This document shows positions 9,046 through 20,065 of a DNA stretch of 64,000 nt, piece after piece. Where the stretch lies: assembly GCA_947378965.1 (NCBI GenBank), contig CANCMG010000006.1, positions 1 to 64,000 on the forward strand, read 5' to 3'. Source of the stretch: Alcaligenaceae bacterium. GTDB lineage: Bacteria > Pseudomonadota > Gammaproteobacteria > Burkholderiales > Burkholderiaceae_B. How positions within the stretch are numbered: position 1 is the stretch's first letter; each line of letters opens with the position of its first letter. A model generated the notes under the pieces. It worked only from the letters and a program-made list of their open reading frames with translations, had not been told where the DNA came from and did no database searches. Both the position numbers and the translations under genes were made by a program.

Positions 9046-10266
9046 ATGCAAATTAAATTTGCCTTATCGGCCCTTGCATTAGCGTTTGCAATGCCTGCTT
9101 TTTCGCAAACGCCCGCGGCACCCGCACCGCCACCAGCTTGGAAACAAGGTATTGACAACACCACGCAGCCGGTCACGCTGCACCCCTTCGCGCCCATTAT
9201 GACCGGCACTGAAGCCAAGGATATTCAGTTGTCGAAGCTTAAGGTCGCACCGGGCTTTAAAGTCGAAGTGTGGGCCGACGGCATCCCAACTGCACGCTCA
9301 ATGGCGATCGGCGAAAAAGGCACTGTGTTTGTTGGTAACCGCGTCGGTAAAAACGTAGTCGCCATCACCGAAAAAGACGGCAAGCGAAGCGTTAAGATTA
9401 TTTTGAAAGGCTTGGATACCCCTAACGGTATCGTCTACTCAAAAGGCACCCTCTACGTTGCTGAACGCACCAAGATTACACGCTACGACAATATCGAAGC
9501 CAATCTGGACAACCCCGGCGCAGGCAAACTGGTGGTAGATGGTCTTGACCCGACCAACGGCCCCGGACACAACTGGAAATACCTGGCAATGGGACCAGAC
9601 GGCAAGCTTTACTTCAATATTGGCTCGCCAGAAAACATCACGATGCCGCTCTACAACCAAGCCGCGATCTTGCGTGCTGACACAACAACCGGTCAGCTCG
9701 AGCGTGTCGCAACTGGGGTGCGTAACAGCGTCGGTATGGATTTTCATCCTGTCACCAAAAAACTCTGGTTTACCGAGCATGCTCGTGACTGGATGGGTGA
9801 AGACATCCCCAATGATGAGTTGAATGTGCTGAGCAAAGAAGGTGAAAACTTTGGTTTTCCGTTCTGCCATCAAGGGGACATCCCCGATCCGATCTATGGC
9901 AAATACGACACCTGCGCAAACAGCACACCACCAGCGCTCAAGTTAGGTGCTCACGTGGCTCCACTAGGCATGAAGTTTTACACCGGCAGCATGTTTCCTG
10001 CCGAGTACAAAAACAACATCTTGATGGCTCGCCATGGCTCTTGGAACAAAACCAAAAAGCTTGGCTATGATGTGATGCGTGTTGTGTTAGATGCAAACGG
10101 TAAAGTCGAAAAATACGAGCCGTTTGTGACTGGCTTCATGACCGACGACATGGCTGATCCTCCAATGTGGGGTCGTCCAGTTGACGTGCTGCAATTGCCC
10201 GATGGTTCGATCTTGTTCTCAGACGACTACAACGGCGTTATCTATCGCGTGAGCTACAGCAAATAA
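9046..10266 (+). CDS. Periplasmic PQQ-type sugar (sorbosone/glucose) dehydrogenase
   Basis: A 406-aa secreted six-bladed beta-propeller dehydrogenase. The signal peptide ends AFSQ (about residue 21). Repeated blade motifs are visible: GFKVEVWADGIPTARSMAI, LYVAERTKITRY, GPDGKLYFNIG, GVRNSVGMDFHPVTKKLWFTE and LPDGSILFSDDYNGVIYRV, typical of the glucose/sorbosone dehydrogenase family. A GGAGA ribosome-binding site precedes the ATG. Its stop overlaps the start of the cytochrome c gene (TAATG), so the two are coupled and electrons likely pass from PQQ to that cytochrome. PQQ dependence and substrate are family inference. Confidence 0.85.
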   Translation: MQIKFALSALALAFAMPAFSQTPAAPAPPPAWKQGIDNTTQPVTLHPFAPIMTGTEAKDIQLSKLKVAPGFKVEVWADGIPTARSMAIGEKGTVFVGNRVGKNVVAITEKDGKRSVKIILKGLDTPNGIVYSKGTLYVAERTKITRYDNIEANLDNPGAGKLVVDGLDPTNGPGHNWKYLAMGPDGKLYFNIGSPENITMPLYNQAAILRADTTTGQLERVATGVRNSVGMDFHPVTKKLWFTEHARDWMGEDIPNDELNVLSKEGENFGFPFCHQGDIPDPIYGKYDTCANSTPPALKLGAHVAPLGMKFYTGSMFPAEYKNNILMARHGSWNKTKKLGYDVMRVVLDANGKVEKYEPFVTGFMTDDMADPPMWGRPVDVLQLPDGSILFSDDYNGVIYRVSYSK

Positions 10267-10874
10267 TGTTTCAAGTTTCAAGCACGAAGCAAGTCGCAGC
10301 GGGCCTCTTAGCCGCTGCGGCTTTTTTAGCTTTCACCCCTTCAGTGCGGGCCTCAGATATTGAAGCAGGCAAAACCCTGTCTCAAACTTGTGTGGCCTGT
10401 CACGGCCCTGGTGGCAACTCAATTATCCCAGGCACACCCTCAATTTCAGGCAATGCCGCACAAGCGATCAGCATGCAACTTTACAATTACCGCGAGGGTA
10501 ATCGTAAGAACGTGCAAATGACGCCGATGGCTGAAAATCTCACTAACCGTGAAATGAATAATCTGGCGGCCTATTTTGCCTCAGAAAAAGTCGCGCCACC
10601 CACGCATCAAGCGTCTGCCGAAAGTATAAAACTTGGCCCAGCGCTTACGCAGCAGTACAACTGCACGCAATGTCACGGCCCAGTTTTAAAAGGGATTCAA
10701 CATATCCCTCGGCTTGCAGGTCAACAGTACGAGTATCTGCTGGCACAACTGCAAGGCTTTAAAGCCCACACGCGCTACGACATGGACGGCAATATGACAT
10801 CTGCTATGTCGGCAGTCAAAGATACGGACATTCCTATTTTGGCCGACTACATCGCCGGTCTTGAATACAAGTAG
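10266..10874 (+). CDS. Di-haem cytochrome c, c4-like
   Basis: A 202-aa periplasmic cytochrome with a cleavable signal peptide (end near VRASD, residue 30) and two haem c attachment sites, CVACHGPGG at about residue 41 and CTQCHGP at about 134, in two tandem cytochrome domains. Methionines in TPMAENLT and SAMSAV are candidate axial ligands. It overlaps the dehydrogenase gene by one base and is its probable electron acceptor, passing electrons towards a terminal oxidase. Confidence 0.9.
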   Translation: MFQVSSTKQVAAGLLAAAAFLAFTPSVRASDIEAGKTLSQTCVACHGPGGNSIIPGTPSISGNAAQAISMQLYNYREGNRKNVQMTPMAENLTNREMNNLAAYFASEKVAPPTHQASAESIKLGPALTQQYNCTQCHGPVLKGIQHIPRLAGQQYEYLLAQLQGFKAHTRYDMDGNMTSAMSAVKDTDIPILADYIAGLEYK

Positions 10875-10935
10875 CACACGGACAGCTATTATGCTCACGA
10901 GTGCAAGGAAAAAGCACCACTATCCTCTTTAACTC

Positions 10936-13758
10936 TTAGCCTGTATTTCGTAAGCCAGCTGAGATACCATTGATCGATAGGTGGATGCCCAGTCGGACTC
11001 GCTCATCTGACTTGCCTGCGCGATACCGTCGTATCAACTCAACTTGCAGATGATGCAGCGGATCGATATACGGAAAGCGATGGCGAATAGAGCGGGCCAG
11101 CGCTGGGTTATTGTAAAGACGGTGCTGGTTTTTGGTAATTAACGAAATCATTTCAGCGGTTTTCAGCCACTCTGCTTCGAGGGCTGAAAAAATCTTTTTG
11201 CGCAGCTTAGTATCAAGCACTAATTCGCTGTAACGCGACGCCAGCGCCAAGTCGCTTTTAGCCAGCACCATATCAATATTTGACAAAAGTGTTTTAAAGA
11301 AAGGCCACTGCTTCACCATTCTTTGTAACAACGCAACAGCTGCCTTGTGCTCTTTGCCGCTCGAACGATTTACAAACTCGTCTACAGCAGAGCCAAAGCC
11401 AAACCAACCTGGTAACGTCAAGCGGCATTGACCCCAACTAAAGCCCCACGGGATCGCCCGCAAATCCTCAATCTTTTGCGTCGCTTTGCGTGAGGCGGGG
11501 CGCGAACCAATGTTCAGTTCGGCGATTTCTCGGAGCGGCGTTGCAGAAAAAAAGAACTCTTCAAACCCGGGCGTTTCGTAGACCAAGCGCCGATAAGCGT
11601 CCATGCTGGCTTGTGACAATTGAGCGGCGGTCTGTAAGAAATTTGGGGGTGCGCTCTTGGTGGGTTGCAACAAAGTTGCCTCTAAGGTGGCCGCAACAAG
11701 AGTTTCTAAATTACGACGACCGATTTCTGGGTTAGCGTACTTCGAGCCGATCACCTCGCCTTGTTCGGTTAAACGGATCTGACCTCGCACCGTACCGGGC
11801 GGTTGCGCCAGAATAGCTTGGTAACTTGGCCCACCACCACGACCTACCGTGCCACCGCGTCCGTGAAACATACGCAATTGAATGTTGTGCGTCTTGGCTA
11901 AGCGTTCAAAGTCTTCGACTAATGCCACCTCTGCTTGGTAAAGCTCCCAGTTACTGGTAAAAATCCCGCCGTCTTTATTGCTATCCGAATAGCCCAGCAT
12001 AATGTCTTGCTCGGCGCCAGAGCGTTGCACTAACGCTGCAATACCAGGCAAAGCATAAAACTCACGCATGATACGAGCAGAGTTGCGCAAGTCTGCAATC
12101 GTTTCAAACAGCGGCACCGTGATTAGATCAACAACCGCCTCATCATCGAGGGTGCGGCGCAGCAACCCCACTTCTTTTTGCAATACCAACACTTCAAGCA
12201 AATCACTCACATCCTCTGTGTGACTGATGATGTAGTGACGAATCGCCTCTGCGCCATAGGTTAATCGTGATTTGAACGCCTCTGCAAAAATTGCCAACTC
12301 GGCTTGAGCATGCTCTGAATACGTGAATCCATAAATGCGCAAAGGCCTAGGGTCTTGCAATACGCTCAAGAGCACAGCACGCTTGCCGGCTTCAGTCAGA
12401 CTTGAGTAGTTTGTTTCGAGATGCGCATAAGCAAGCAATTCAGCAACAACCTTCTCGTGTTGGTCTGAACTTTGGCGCAAGTCCACTGAGGCCAAGTGAA
12501 AACCAAATACCTCGACGGCTCGAAGCAAGGGACGCAGACGTTGCGACGAAAGCGCTTGTGCACGTTGGCTCTGCAACGAAGCTTCAATGATCTTCAGATC
12601 ATGCAAAAACGTTTGCGCGTCTGGGTACGGATTTTGCGGCTCTACCGCATGCCGTGCGGCATCGCCCCCCGTCAACAGTTTTAACGTGGCAGCCAACCGG
12701 GCATAGATACCGGTTAACGCGCGACGATACGGTTCATCTAGACGATGAGCATTGCAATCCGGCGAGCGCTCTGCCAAGGCCTTCATCTCAGGCGGAAACT
12801 CAACCAGCATGGCCGACAGCGATAGCTCTCGTCCAAGATAGTGCACCTCAGTCAGGTAATAACGCAAGGCCATTTCAGCCTGACGCGAAAGCGCCTCTCG
12901 TAGTGTTTGCGCATTGACGTTGGGGTTACCATCACGATCACCTCCGATCCACTGCCCCATGCGTAAAAACGACGCGACAGGCTGATGCCCTAACGACTCT
13001 TCAAGCGCAGCATAAATTTTAGGAATCTCAGGAAGAAACGTTGATTCGTAATAACTCAAAGAATTTTCAATTTCGTCTGACACGGTGAGCTTTGAGAGGC
13101 GTAACAAACGTGTCTTCCACAGTTGCATCACGCGGGCACGCATGCGCGCCTCATTGGCAGCCAATTCACGCGGCATCAGCGCGTCTTTGGCTGCATTGCG
13201 ATGTGAACAACGCGCCTTAATGTCATCGCGTTCGTGCAACAAATGAGCAAGGCTGCGTTCGGCACTTAAGATACTTTGTCGCTGCACTTCAGTCGGGTGT
13301 GCGGTTAACACAGGCGAGACAAAGCTACTTGCCAGTGTTTGAGAGATGACTTTGTTTGTGATACCTGCAGAGCGCAGCCGTTGCAACGCAACGTCGATGC
13401 TCCCTTCTTGTGCGTGACCAGCGCGCTCGTGAATCATTCGGCGTCGAATATGGTGCCGATCTTCGGCCAAGTTAGCCAGATGGCTAAAAAAAGTAAAGCC
13501 ACGAATCACGCTCACGGCACGATCGCTTGGCAAAGCTTTCAACAGTTTTTTGAGCTGCTTGCCTGCCTCGTCATTTGCGTCGATTCTGAAAGAGACCGAG
13601 AGCTGACGAATATTCTCGATCAGTTCATAGATCTCTAGGCCCTCTTGTTCGCGAATGACATTGCCGAGTAATCGCCCAAGCAAACGAATATCTTCAACAA
13701 GCGGACGCTCGTTATCTCGCGATCGAGTTTTTGAAGAGGCAGCAAGGGCGTTGAGCAT
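10936..13758 (-). CDS. ppc: Phosphoenolpyruvate carboxylase
   Basis: Cytoplasmic enzyme adding bicarbonate to PEP to give oxaloacetate, replenishing the TCA cycle. The 940-aa product carries the catalytic histidine motif [10 protein letters not shown], the glycine-rich [19 protein letters not shown] loop and [12 protein letters not shown], and ends in RNTG, the conserved C-terminus. The frame extends to 13941, but the ATG at 13758 has an AGGA site six bases upstream and gives the family's usual N-terminus ([20 protein letters not shown]), so it was chosen. It is transcribed alone; its 3' end faces the cytochrome gene. Confidence 0.97.
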   Translation of the reverse strand: MLNALAASSKTRSRDNERPLVEDIRLLGRLLGNVIREQEGLEIYELIENIRQLSVSFRIDANDEAGKQLKKLLKALPSDRAVSVIRGFTFFSHLANLAEDRHHIRRRMIHERAGHAQEGSIDVALQRLRSAGITNKVISQTLASSFVSPVLTAHPTEVQRQSILSAERSLAHLLHERDDIKARCSHRNAAKDALMPRELAANEARMRARVMQLWKTRLLRLSKLTVSDEIENSLSYYESTFLPEIPKIYAALEESLGHQPVASFLRMGQWIGGDRDGNPNVNAQTLREALSRQAEMALRYYLTEVHYLGRELSLSAMLVEFPPEMKALAERSPDCNAHRLDEPYRRALTGIYARLAATLKLLTGGDAARHAVEPQNPYPDAQTFLHDLKIIEASLQSQRAQALSSQRLRPLLRAVEVFGFHLASVDLRQSSDQHEKVVAELLAYAHLETNYSSLTEAGKRAVLLSVLQDPRPLRIYGFTYSEHAQAELAIFAEAFKSRLTYGAEAIRHYIISHTEDVSDLLEVLVLQKEVGLLRRTLDDEAVVDLITVPLFETIADLRNSARIMREFYALPGIAALVQRSGAEQDIMLGYSDSNKDGGIFTSNWELYQAEVALVEDFERLAKTHNIQLRMFHGRGGTVGRGGGPSYQAILAQPPGTVRGQIRLTEQGEVIGSKYANPEIGRRNLETLVAATLEATLLQPTKSAPPNFLQTAAQLSQASMDAYRRLVYETPGFEEFFFSATPLREIAELNIGSRPASRKATQKIEDLRAIPWGFSWGQCRLTLPGWFGFGSAVDEFVNRSSGKEHKAAVALLQRMVKQWPFFKTLLSNIDMVLAKSDLALASRYSELVLDTKLRKKIFSALEAEWLKTAEMISLITKNQHRLYNNPALARSIRHRFPYIDPLHHLQVELIRRYRAGKSDERVRLGIHLSINGISAGLRNTG

Positions 13759-14477
13759 AGCGATCCTAACCAGGTGAAGGGTTTCGAAACACTCGCGAGT
13801 GCTATACGCCAACATAGAAAACCGCAATCCATGGCGCAGCGGACTTCGCGTGTGTGGAAAGGGTCGTTTGTTGAGCTGCTGTCTCGACAGCAATACAACC
13901 TCTATAGGGTAAATACTACAGGTCTTATGAGATTTTTCCAATCAAAAAAATGTAACCGCAGGTGCCCAAGTCAGACTGACCGAGCCATTTTTACTCAGCC
14001 AAACGACTCTTGCTCGGCCCAACAAAAGTACGTATCTTTCAGACAGATATTCATATGCGATCTCCGTAAAAAGCAACATCGTGCTTGATGTTTGCCGTGA
14101 GAACAGTTTGGCACCGGCGAATCTGACACTCAAGGAGCTCATCGCCGAAAAAATGTTTCAGGTGATTTCGACGGGTTTCAAGAAGCTGCACACACGATTT
14201 TCTTAACGCGCAAGAGTCGTCTGAGCACTAAGTTTTTCTGAAATCGCGCAAACTTCAAGACCCTCGGATCTTAGACAGACTCGAGGTAATTTGACCTCTG
14301 ACAGGTGCTAGGATTTGCTCTAGTTACAACAAAACTTTGAGCCTTGATTCTGACTGGAATTACACCTATTTAATTAAAGTTTATGTTAGCCTTTAGAAAT
14401 CACGGAAAAGGCTGTTGACTGCACGTGCATGCTTGGATCAGTCAATTATTTTTTTTAATCCTGACGAGTACCAGCAA
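13759..14477. other. Long intergenic region without a recognised gene
   Basis: About 720 bases between the divergent ppc and outer-membrane-protein genes. Short open frames exist on both strands but none has a ribosome site or a recognisable motif. The AT-rich stretch around 14330-14400 probably contains the promoter for the rightward gene. Confidence 0.4.
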
Positions 14478-15326
14478 ATGATCCGTATACAAACAATCGT
14501 AGTCCTCTGGTTGAGCATGGTTTTGAGCAATTCGTGTTTCGCTGCAGAGATTTCAGCTCGCGAACAAGTCGCGGATGCAAACAAGCCAGCCGCGTCAGCA
14601 CCCTTGGATAAAGAGGAGATGGCGAAGCAGTTGGCCAATCCCATCGCGAATATGATTTCGATGCCTATTCAGTGGTCATATGGCGGCAAGATGGGAGCGG
14701 ATCAAAAAGGTAGCAATCAAACTCTCTTGCTCCAACCTGTGGCCCCCATTAATTTAGGTGGCGGAGACCTTTTCATTGTTCGGCCGATTCTCGCGGGCGT
14801 TGCAATGAATAATATCAATGGTTTTTCTGGCAACGGGGTTGCCAACATCACCCTCGAGTCTTTCTATGCCCCAAAAACAGGATCCTCCTGGATTTGGGGT
14901 GTCGGGCCTTATGCCACTGCGCCGCTTAATCAAACCGGTAATTTTGGCTCGCTACAGACTGGCTTGGGCGTAACCGGAGTCGTCTTAAATCGGGACGGTC
15001 CGTGGACGTACGGCATCTTGGGTTATCGGTCGTGGAGTGCAGGCGGCAATGCAATGTACGGCACACAAAATAATCTGTATGGGCAGCCATTTCTTGCCTA
15101 TACCACCAAAAGTGCCTGGACGTACTCCACCAACATGCAAGCGCTATACAACTACGACACCGGCCGGACCACAAATCCTCTTTATGCCGGCGTGTCTAAG
15201 CTTGAGGTCTTTGGCAAGCAACCCGTGCAGTTCAGTCTGGGGGCAACCTATTATCTAAGCTCAACACCCGAAGGGCCACAGGGTTGGGGCGCACGGGCAA
15301 CAGTCACCTTCGTTTTTCCCGAGTAA
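14478..15326 (+). CDS. Outer-membrane beta-barrel protein, putative transporter/neuromedin-U-like
   Basis: A 282-aa protein with a signal peptide (MIRIQTIVVLWL... ending SCFAAE). The mature part is rich in alternating Gly/aromatic strands (SFYAPKTGSSWIWGVGPYA; TYGILGYRSWSAGGN) and ends in VTFVFPE, typical of a bacterial outer-membrane barrel often annotated as transporter or neuromedin U. The start at 14478 was preferred over 14415 because it begins directly with the signal peptide. Function is unknown; the next genes encode a secreted amidohydrolase and a porin. Confidence 0.65.
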   Translation: MIRIQTIVVLWLSMVLSNSCFAAEISAREQVADANKPAASAPLDKEEMAKQLANPIANMISMPIQWSYGGKMGADQKGSNQTLLLQPVAPINLGGGDLFIVRPILAGVAMNNINGFSGNGVANITLESFYAPKTGSSWIWGVGPYATAPLNQTGNFGSLQTGLGVTGVVLNRDGPWTYGILGYRSWSAGGNAMYGTQNNLYGQPFLAYTTKSAWTYSTNMQALYNYDTGRTTNPLYAGVSKLEVFGKQPVQFSLGATYYLSSTPEGPQGWGARATVTFVFPE

Positions 15327-15463
15327 AGCGATTATCGCCGCTGTTTAAAACAGTTCATTTTTTTGGGTGCTGGCATTGAGAGTCGGCACAGCCTCTTCTT
15401 TTCACACTTGCCTTGTTTGCCTAGTTTGCCTAGTGTGAGTTCTTCCATTTACCTGCAAAAATT

Positions 15464-17152
15464 ATGCGACTCGCACAACAAATACTTAACCTTTTTTTTC
15501 CCTTTTTTTGCGTGGCAGCAGTCGCAAATCCTTCAACGGTGTATGTCAATGGCGACATTCTTACCATGCAAGGCGACAGCCCTCACTACGTCGAAGCGCT
15601 TGTCGTGCAGAATGACAAAATTATGTTTGCCGGTGACAAAGTGCAAGCGCTCTCGCAGGCAGGCGCCCACTCAACGTTATATGACCTGAACGGCCGTACG
15701 TTAATGCCAGGCTTTATTGATAGTTGGGGGCACTTCGCGCTGATTGCACAAAATACTCTTGGCGTGAACTTGGGGTATTTTGCGCAAAATCCGCCCAAGA
15801 CAAAAGCTCAAGCGATTCAAAAACTGCTCACCGAGGGCAAGCTATTTAATGGTTGGATGATTGGGTCTGGCTACTCAGAAGCCATGTTATCCGACGGAGG
15901 CCTGTCTTTAGCAGATTTAGACAAAGCTTTCCCTGATCAACCGCTACTCATTCAAAATATTTCAACCCTGACTGGCCTAGTCAATTCAGCCGGACTGAAA
16001 AAACTTGCTATCACTCAAACAACTCAGGCCGCCGGAGGGTTCATACTCAAAGACCCCAAAACAGGAGAGCTCACCGGAGAGCTAGTGGGTTCACCCTTCA
16101 TGGATGCGGTGGTGCGCGCGGTCGGAACCTATTCTCAAGACATCACCTTTGACACCTACCGCAAGGCCGAGCAAGTCTATCTTTCAAATGGCTTTACGAC
16201 TGCGCAAAGTTATGAAGCGACTATCGATGATATGAATAAGATGCGCACGGCCATCGAGCAAAAAGTGATTGCTCTTGATCTGCTTGCGCTGCCCGCGTTC
16301 GACGTGGTGGATGAGATCCTTAAAACCAAACCAAATTTCCAGTTCGGAGCCTATAGCCAAGGTGATAGGGGTTTTAAGGTAGCAGGCATGATGGTGGCTA
16401 CGGATGGCGCGCCACAATTACGTTTTGCCTACTTCACCAAGCCCTTTCTGGATACAACTGGCTTTAGCCCAGACTGGCGTGGATTTCCCTTTACCCCACA
16501 AAGCACGGTAGACCACTACGCGAAGCTCGCCTACGAAAAAAATATTCAGTACTTTGGCTACAGTAACGGCGACGCAGGAATCGATATGGCCCTTTCGGCG
16601 TTAAACAAAGCGATAAAGGAAACGGGTGTCACTGAAGATCGAAGACCGGTCATTTCTCATTCATTCTTTGTACGAGAGGATCAACTCGTGCAATACAAAG
16701 ATAAAAAGATTATGGCCATCACACTGCCAAATCACATTTGGCTGTACGGCGACGTCTATCTAAAAATACTAGGTGAAGAGCGCGCCAAAAATATTAGTCC
16801 TTTACGTTCTGCTGACAAACTGGGCGTCAAAATTGGGATTCATAATGACACGCCCTCTTCTGGCCCGAATGTTCTGTTTTCGGTGTGGAGTGCGGTCAAT
16901 CGTAAAACCTTCAGTGGCAAAACACTCGGCGAAGAGCAAAGAATCGATGTGTATAAAGCGCTGCAAGGCTTTACGGTGAATGCTGCCTATCAATACAAAG
17001 AAGAGACGTCTAAAGGCATGCTTGCAAAGGGGATGCTGGCCGATTTAGTCGAGCTTGATCGTAATCCTTTGAAAGTCGATCCAGATGATATTAAAAATAT
17101 CCGAGTCGTTCAAACAGTTAAGCACGGCAAACGGCTGTACAGCGCTCAATAG
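15464..17152 (+). CDS. Exported amidohydrolase, YtcJ-like (Amidohydro_3)
   Basis: A 562-aa metal-dependent hydrolase with an N-terminal hydrophobic export signal (LNLFFPFFCVAAVANP). The amidohydrolase layout is clear: beta-sandwich strand VYVNGDILTMQG, then GRTLMPGFIDSWGHF, and GIHNDTPSSGPN with the late aspartate. In the usual HxH metal motif of the family (D-x-H-x-H) the first histidine is replaced by tryptophan here (DSWGH), which may alter metal binding. It lies between an outer-membrane protein and a porin, so it may process an imported compound. Substrate unknown. Confidence 0.8.
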   Translation: MRLAQQILNLFFPFFCVAAVANPSTVYVNGDILTMQGDSPHYVEALVVQNDKIMFAGDKVQALSQAGAHSTLYDLNGRTLMPGFIDSWGHFALIAQNTLGVNLGYFAQNPPKTKAQAIQKLLTEGKLFNGWMIGSGYSEAMLSDGGLSLADLDKAFPDQPLLIQNISTLTGLVNSAGLKKLAITQTTQAAGGFILKDPKTGELTGELVGSPFMDAVVRAVGTYSQDITFDTYRKAEQVYLSNGFTTAQSYEATIDDMNKMRTAIEQKVIALDLLALPAFDVVDEILKTKPNFQFGAYSQGDRGFKVAGMMVATDGAPQLRFAYFTKPFLDTTGFSPDWRGFPFTPQSTVDHYAKLAYEKNIQYFGYSNGDAGIDMALSALNKAIKETGVTEDRRPVISHSFFVREDQLVQYKDKKIMAITLPNHIWLYGDVYLKILGEERAKNISPLRSADKLGVKIGIHNDTPSSGPNVLFSVWSAVNRKTFSGKTLGEEQRIDVYKALQGFTVNAAYQYKEETSKGMLAKGMLADLVELDRNPLKVDPDDIKNIRVVQTVKHGKRLYSAQ

Positions 17153-17192
17153 TCGCTCGCTCAACAAAGATTTCCTCCGCACCTGAACGTCT

Positions 17193-18380
17193 ATGAAAAA
17201 ATTTACTGCTGTTGTCGCATTGCTCATTCTTCACTGCGCGAGCGCACAGGCCCAAGACAGCCTCACTGTCTACGGAATCATTGATATTGGCTTGCAGTAT
17301 GTAACTGTCAATCAAACCAAAGAGAACGCTCGTCAAAGCAATCAATTTTTGGGGATTGCAAGCGGCGTACAAAGTGGTTCACGTTGGGGGCTGCGCGGCA
17401 CGCATGACATGGGCGGTGGTTATGAAACAGTGTTTGTTTTAGAAAATGGCTTTGATGCGGGTAACGGCGCTACCCAACAAGGGGGCAGACTCTTTGGACG
17501 GCAATCGACCATTGGCATTAAAAACAACAATATTGGGCAACTGGATTTGGGTCGTCAGATCAACTTAGCGTCAAATTATTTTTTACCGATCGATCCCTTT
17601 ATTGAAGGCTTCGGACAAGCAAATATTGGCGCCTCGTTTGGCTCAACGAATACCGTCCGCTACAGCAATATGCTGCTGCTTCAGGCTAAAGCGACCGATG
17701 CCTTAACCCTTGGCGCGGGCTACTCCTTTGCCGCAGAGATGACTGGTATCTATGCAGGCAATGGGTCATGCCTTGAAACCTCATGCGTCGCAATTAATCA
17801 AGCCTCTCAATTTCAAACAAACAACAACCTGCGCGCCCTCACGCTCGGCGCCAAATACTCGAGTGGCCCGCTTCTTCTTGCCATTGCCTACGATCAACTC
17901 ATGGGGCCAGACAATATCCCAAACGGCCCACCTAAGCCAAACCCGACAGCTTGGCTTGTGGGCGGGGCCTACGACTTCAGCGTCATCAAAATATCCTTCG
18001 CCTACGGCCAGACGCGAAACGGCACTTGGAATGGTCAACCCGCGGGCGCAGGCTCAACGCCGAATAGTCCGCTCTCAGACGGCTCATTGGGGTCAGGAGC
18101 ACTCTTTTTGCCCGGGGCTGCTGCCAGTTCAATGATGTTAGGCATGACGGTGCCGATTGGCGAAGCCAGTATTGTGGGCTCGATACAGCGCTTACAGCAG
18201 CAGGGCGATGCAGTGCCTAACACGCTGACAGCGCCTCAAATGGTCTACAGCGCCGCGTACCTTTATAACTTTTCACGGCGCACCAACCTCTATACCTACG
18301 CGTCATACGGAAACAATTACGCCGCCATTCAAACGGCACAAAGCACCGTCGTCGGGGTCGGAATTCGACATCAGTTTTAG
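17193..18380 (+). CDS. Gram-negative porin (OmpC/Omp32-like)
   Basis: A 395-aa trimeric outer-membrane porin of the betaproteobacterial type. The signal peptide ends SAQAQ (about residue 22), followed by DSLTVYGIIDIGLQYV, the standard first strand, SRWGLRGTHDMGGGYETVF and LFGRQSTIGI, which contribute the constriction region. It ends in RHQF, the C-terminal phenylalanine recognised by the BAM complex. It sits 40 bases downstream of the amidohydrolase and is probably co-expressed. Confidence 0.93.
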   Translation: MKKFTAVVALLILHCASAQAQDSLTVYGIIDIGLQYVTVNQTKENARQSNQFLGIASGVQSGSRWGLRGTHDMGGGYETVFVLENGFDAGNGATQQGGRLFGRQSTIGIKNNNIGQLDLGRQINLASNYFLPIDPFIEGFGQANIGASFGSTNTVRYSNMLLLQAKATDALTLGAGYSFAAEMTGIYAGNGSCLETSCVAINQASQFQTNNNLRALTLGAKYSSGPLLLAIAYDQLMGPDNIPNGPPKPNPTAWLVGGAYDFSVIKISFAYGQTRNGTWNGQPAGAGSTPNSPLSDGSLGSGALFLPGAAASSMMLGMTVPIGEASIVGSIQRLQQQGDAVPNTLTAPQMVYSAAYLYNFSRRTNLYTYASYGNNYAAIQTAQSTVVGVGIRHQF

Positions 18381-18584
18381 ACCACCTCAGTCGGAGTCAT
18401 CCGATAAATTTATTAAAAATTACTAGCGGTCTGCTTTACCTCAAAGCCTTGCTCATTCGACCAGTACCCAAGATCTTTATTCCTATGTATGAGTCTTTGC
18501 TTGATTAGTATGAGTTTAGTGATTCGAAGTCGTAGCAAAGTGTCAAAAAAAACTTTCAACAATCTATTCCTTTCCGGAAAAAAC

Positions 18585-20051
18585 ATGACAAACGAAGCTA
18601 CACCAAAAATACTTGATTTGCCCATCGGCCTAACAGCAACTGGCCTGCGCGAAGAGTTCGATAGCATTGGTAAAGTGCAAGTACCAGCAGACCATTATTG
18701 GGGTGCTCAAACACAACGCAGCTTGATCCATTTCAATATCGGTCACGACAAGATGCCTAAAGAGGTTTATCACGCCTACGGCTATGTCAAAAAAGCTGCC
18801 GCGGTGGTCAACACCAAGGCTGGGCGTCTGCCTGCGTGGAAGGGACAATTAATTCAGAAAGTTGCCGACGAAGTCATCAGTGGCAAGCTCGATAGTGAGT
18901 TTCCCTTGTACGTCTGGCAAACAGGTTCTGGAACCCAATCCAATATGAATCTGAACGAGGTGATCTCGAACAGATGCATTCAGCTCGTCGGTGGCACCTT
19001 AGGCGCACAAGAGCCTATTCACCCCAATGATCATGTCAACATGGGTCAGTCGAGTAACGACACGTTTCCCACCGCCATGCACATTGCTGCCTACAAAATG
19101 GCAACCGAAAAAACAATCCCCGCCTTGCAACGCCTACGTGACGCCTTAAATGTCAAATCGCAACTTTGGTCAAATATCGTCAAGATCGGCCGCACGCATC
19201 TTGAAGATGCAACACCTCTCACCGTCGGGCAAGAATGGTCAGGCTATGTAGGCGCGCTAGATGATGCGATCGCTGATGTGACGTATGCCACGCAAGGGCT
19301 TTTGCAGGTTGCCATGGGCGGCACCGCTGTTGGAACAGGGCTCAATTCGCCCGTTGGCTTTGGCGATGAAGTCGCTGCAGAACTGACTAAGATGACTGGG
19401 TTTGCAATCAAAACAGCAACCAATAAATTTACAGCGCAAGGCACATTGGATCGTATGGTGCGTGCCCACGCTGCACTCAAGTGCGCCGCCGTATCACTGT
19501 TTAAGATCGCAAATGATATGCGTTGGCTTGGCTCAGGCCCACGCACCGGTTTAATGGAAATGACCTTTCCGTCGAATGAGCCAGGCTCATCGATCATGCC
19601 AGGTAAAGTCAATCCCACACAAGCCGAAGCCATGCTGATGGTTTGTATTCAGATTATGGGTTCAGACGTTGCTGTGCAAATGGGCGGTTCAGAAGGCAAT
19701 TTTGAGCTCAACGCCTTTAGACCAGTACTCATCAGTAACTATTTACACTCAGCATTGATTATGGCGGATATGTGTGATCACTTTCGCGAGTTCATGATCG
19801 AAGGTGCTGTTGTCAATGAAGCGCAACTCAAGTCGAATATTGATCGCTCGGTCATGATGGTGACGGCTCTCTCGCCGGTCATTGGTTACGACAAAGCTTC
19901 AGAGATCGCGCACTATGCGATCGATAACAACACGACCCTTAAGCAAGCCGCTCTTGCCAAAGGTGTTGACGAAGCTGTGTTCGACCGTGTCGTGGTGCCT
20001 ATCAACATGACTCGTCCAGGCTCTGCAGACGTACCTGCTGCCAAAGCATAA
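18585..20051 (+). CDS. fumC: Fumarate hydratase class II
   Basis: TCA-cycle enzyme interconverting fumarate and malate. The 488-aa product has the superfamily signatures TGSGTQSNMNLNEVI, SSNDTFPTAMHIA, TVGQEWSGY and the catalytic loop GSSIMPGKVNPTQAEA. The ATG at 18585 follows a GGAAA stretch and removes an unlikely 32-residue extension of the open frame, so it was chosen; a roughly 20-residue N-terminal extension relative to typical FumC remains. The aquaporin gene begins 14 bases downstream behind its own AGGAG. Confidence 0.96.
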   Translation: MTNEATPKILDLPIGLTATGLREEFDSIGKVQVPADHYWGAQTQRSLIHFNIGHDKMPKEVYHAYGYVKKAAAVVNTKAGRLPAWKGQLIQKVADEVISGKLDSEFPLYVWQTGSGTQSNMNLNEVISNRCIQLVGGTLGAQEPIHPNDHVNMGQSSNDTFPTAMHIAAYKMATEKTIPALQRLRDALNVKSQLWSNIVKIGRTHLEDATPLTVGQEWSGYVGALDDAIADVTYATQGLLQVAMGGTAVGTGLNSPVGFGDEVAAELTKMTGFAIKTATNKFTAQGTLDRMVRAHAALKCAAVSLFKIANDMRWLGSGPRTGLMEMTFPSNEPGSSIMPGKVNPTQAEAMLMVCIQIMGSDVAVQMGGSEGNFELNAFRPVLISNYLHSALIMADMCDHFREFMIEGAVVNEAQLKSNIDRSVMMVTALSPVIGYDKASEIAHYAIDNNTTLKQAALAKGVDEAVFDRVVVPINMTRPGSADVPAAKA

Positions 20052-20065
20052 CCAGGAGACGATTG

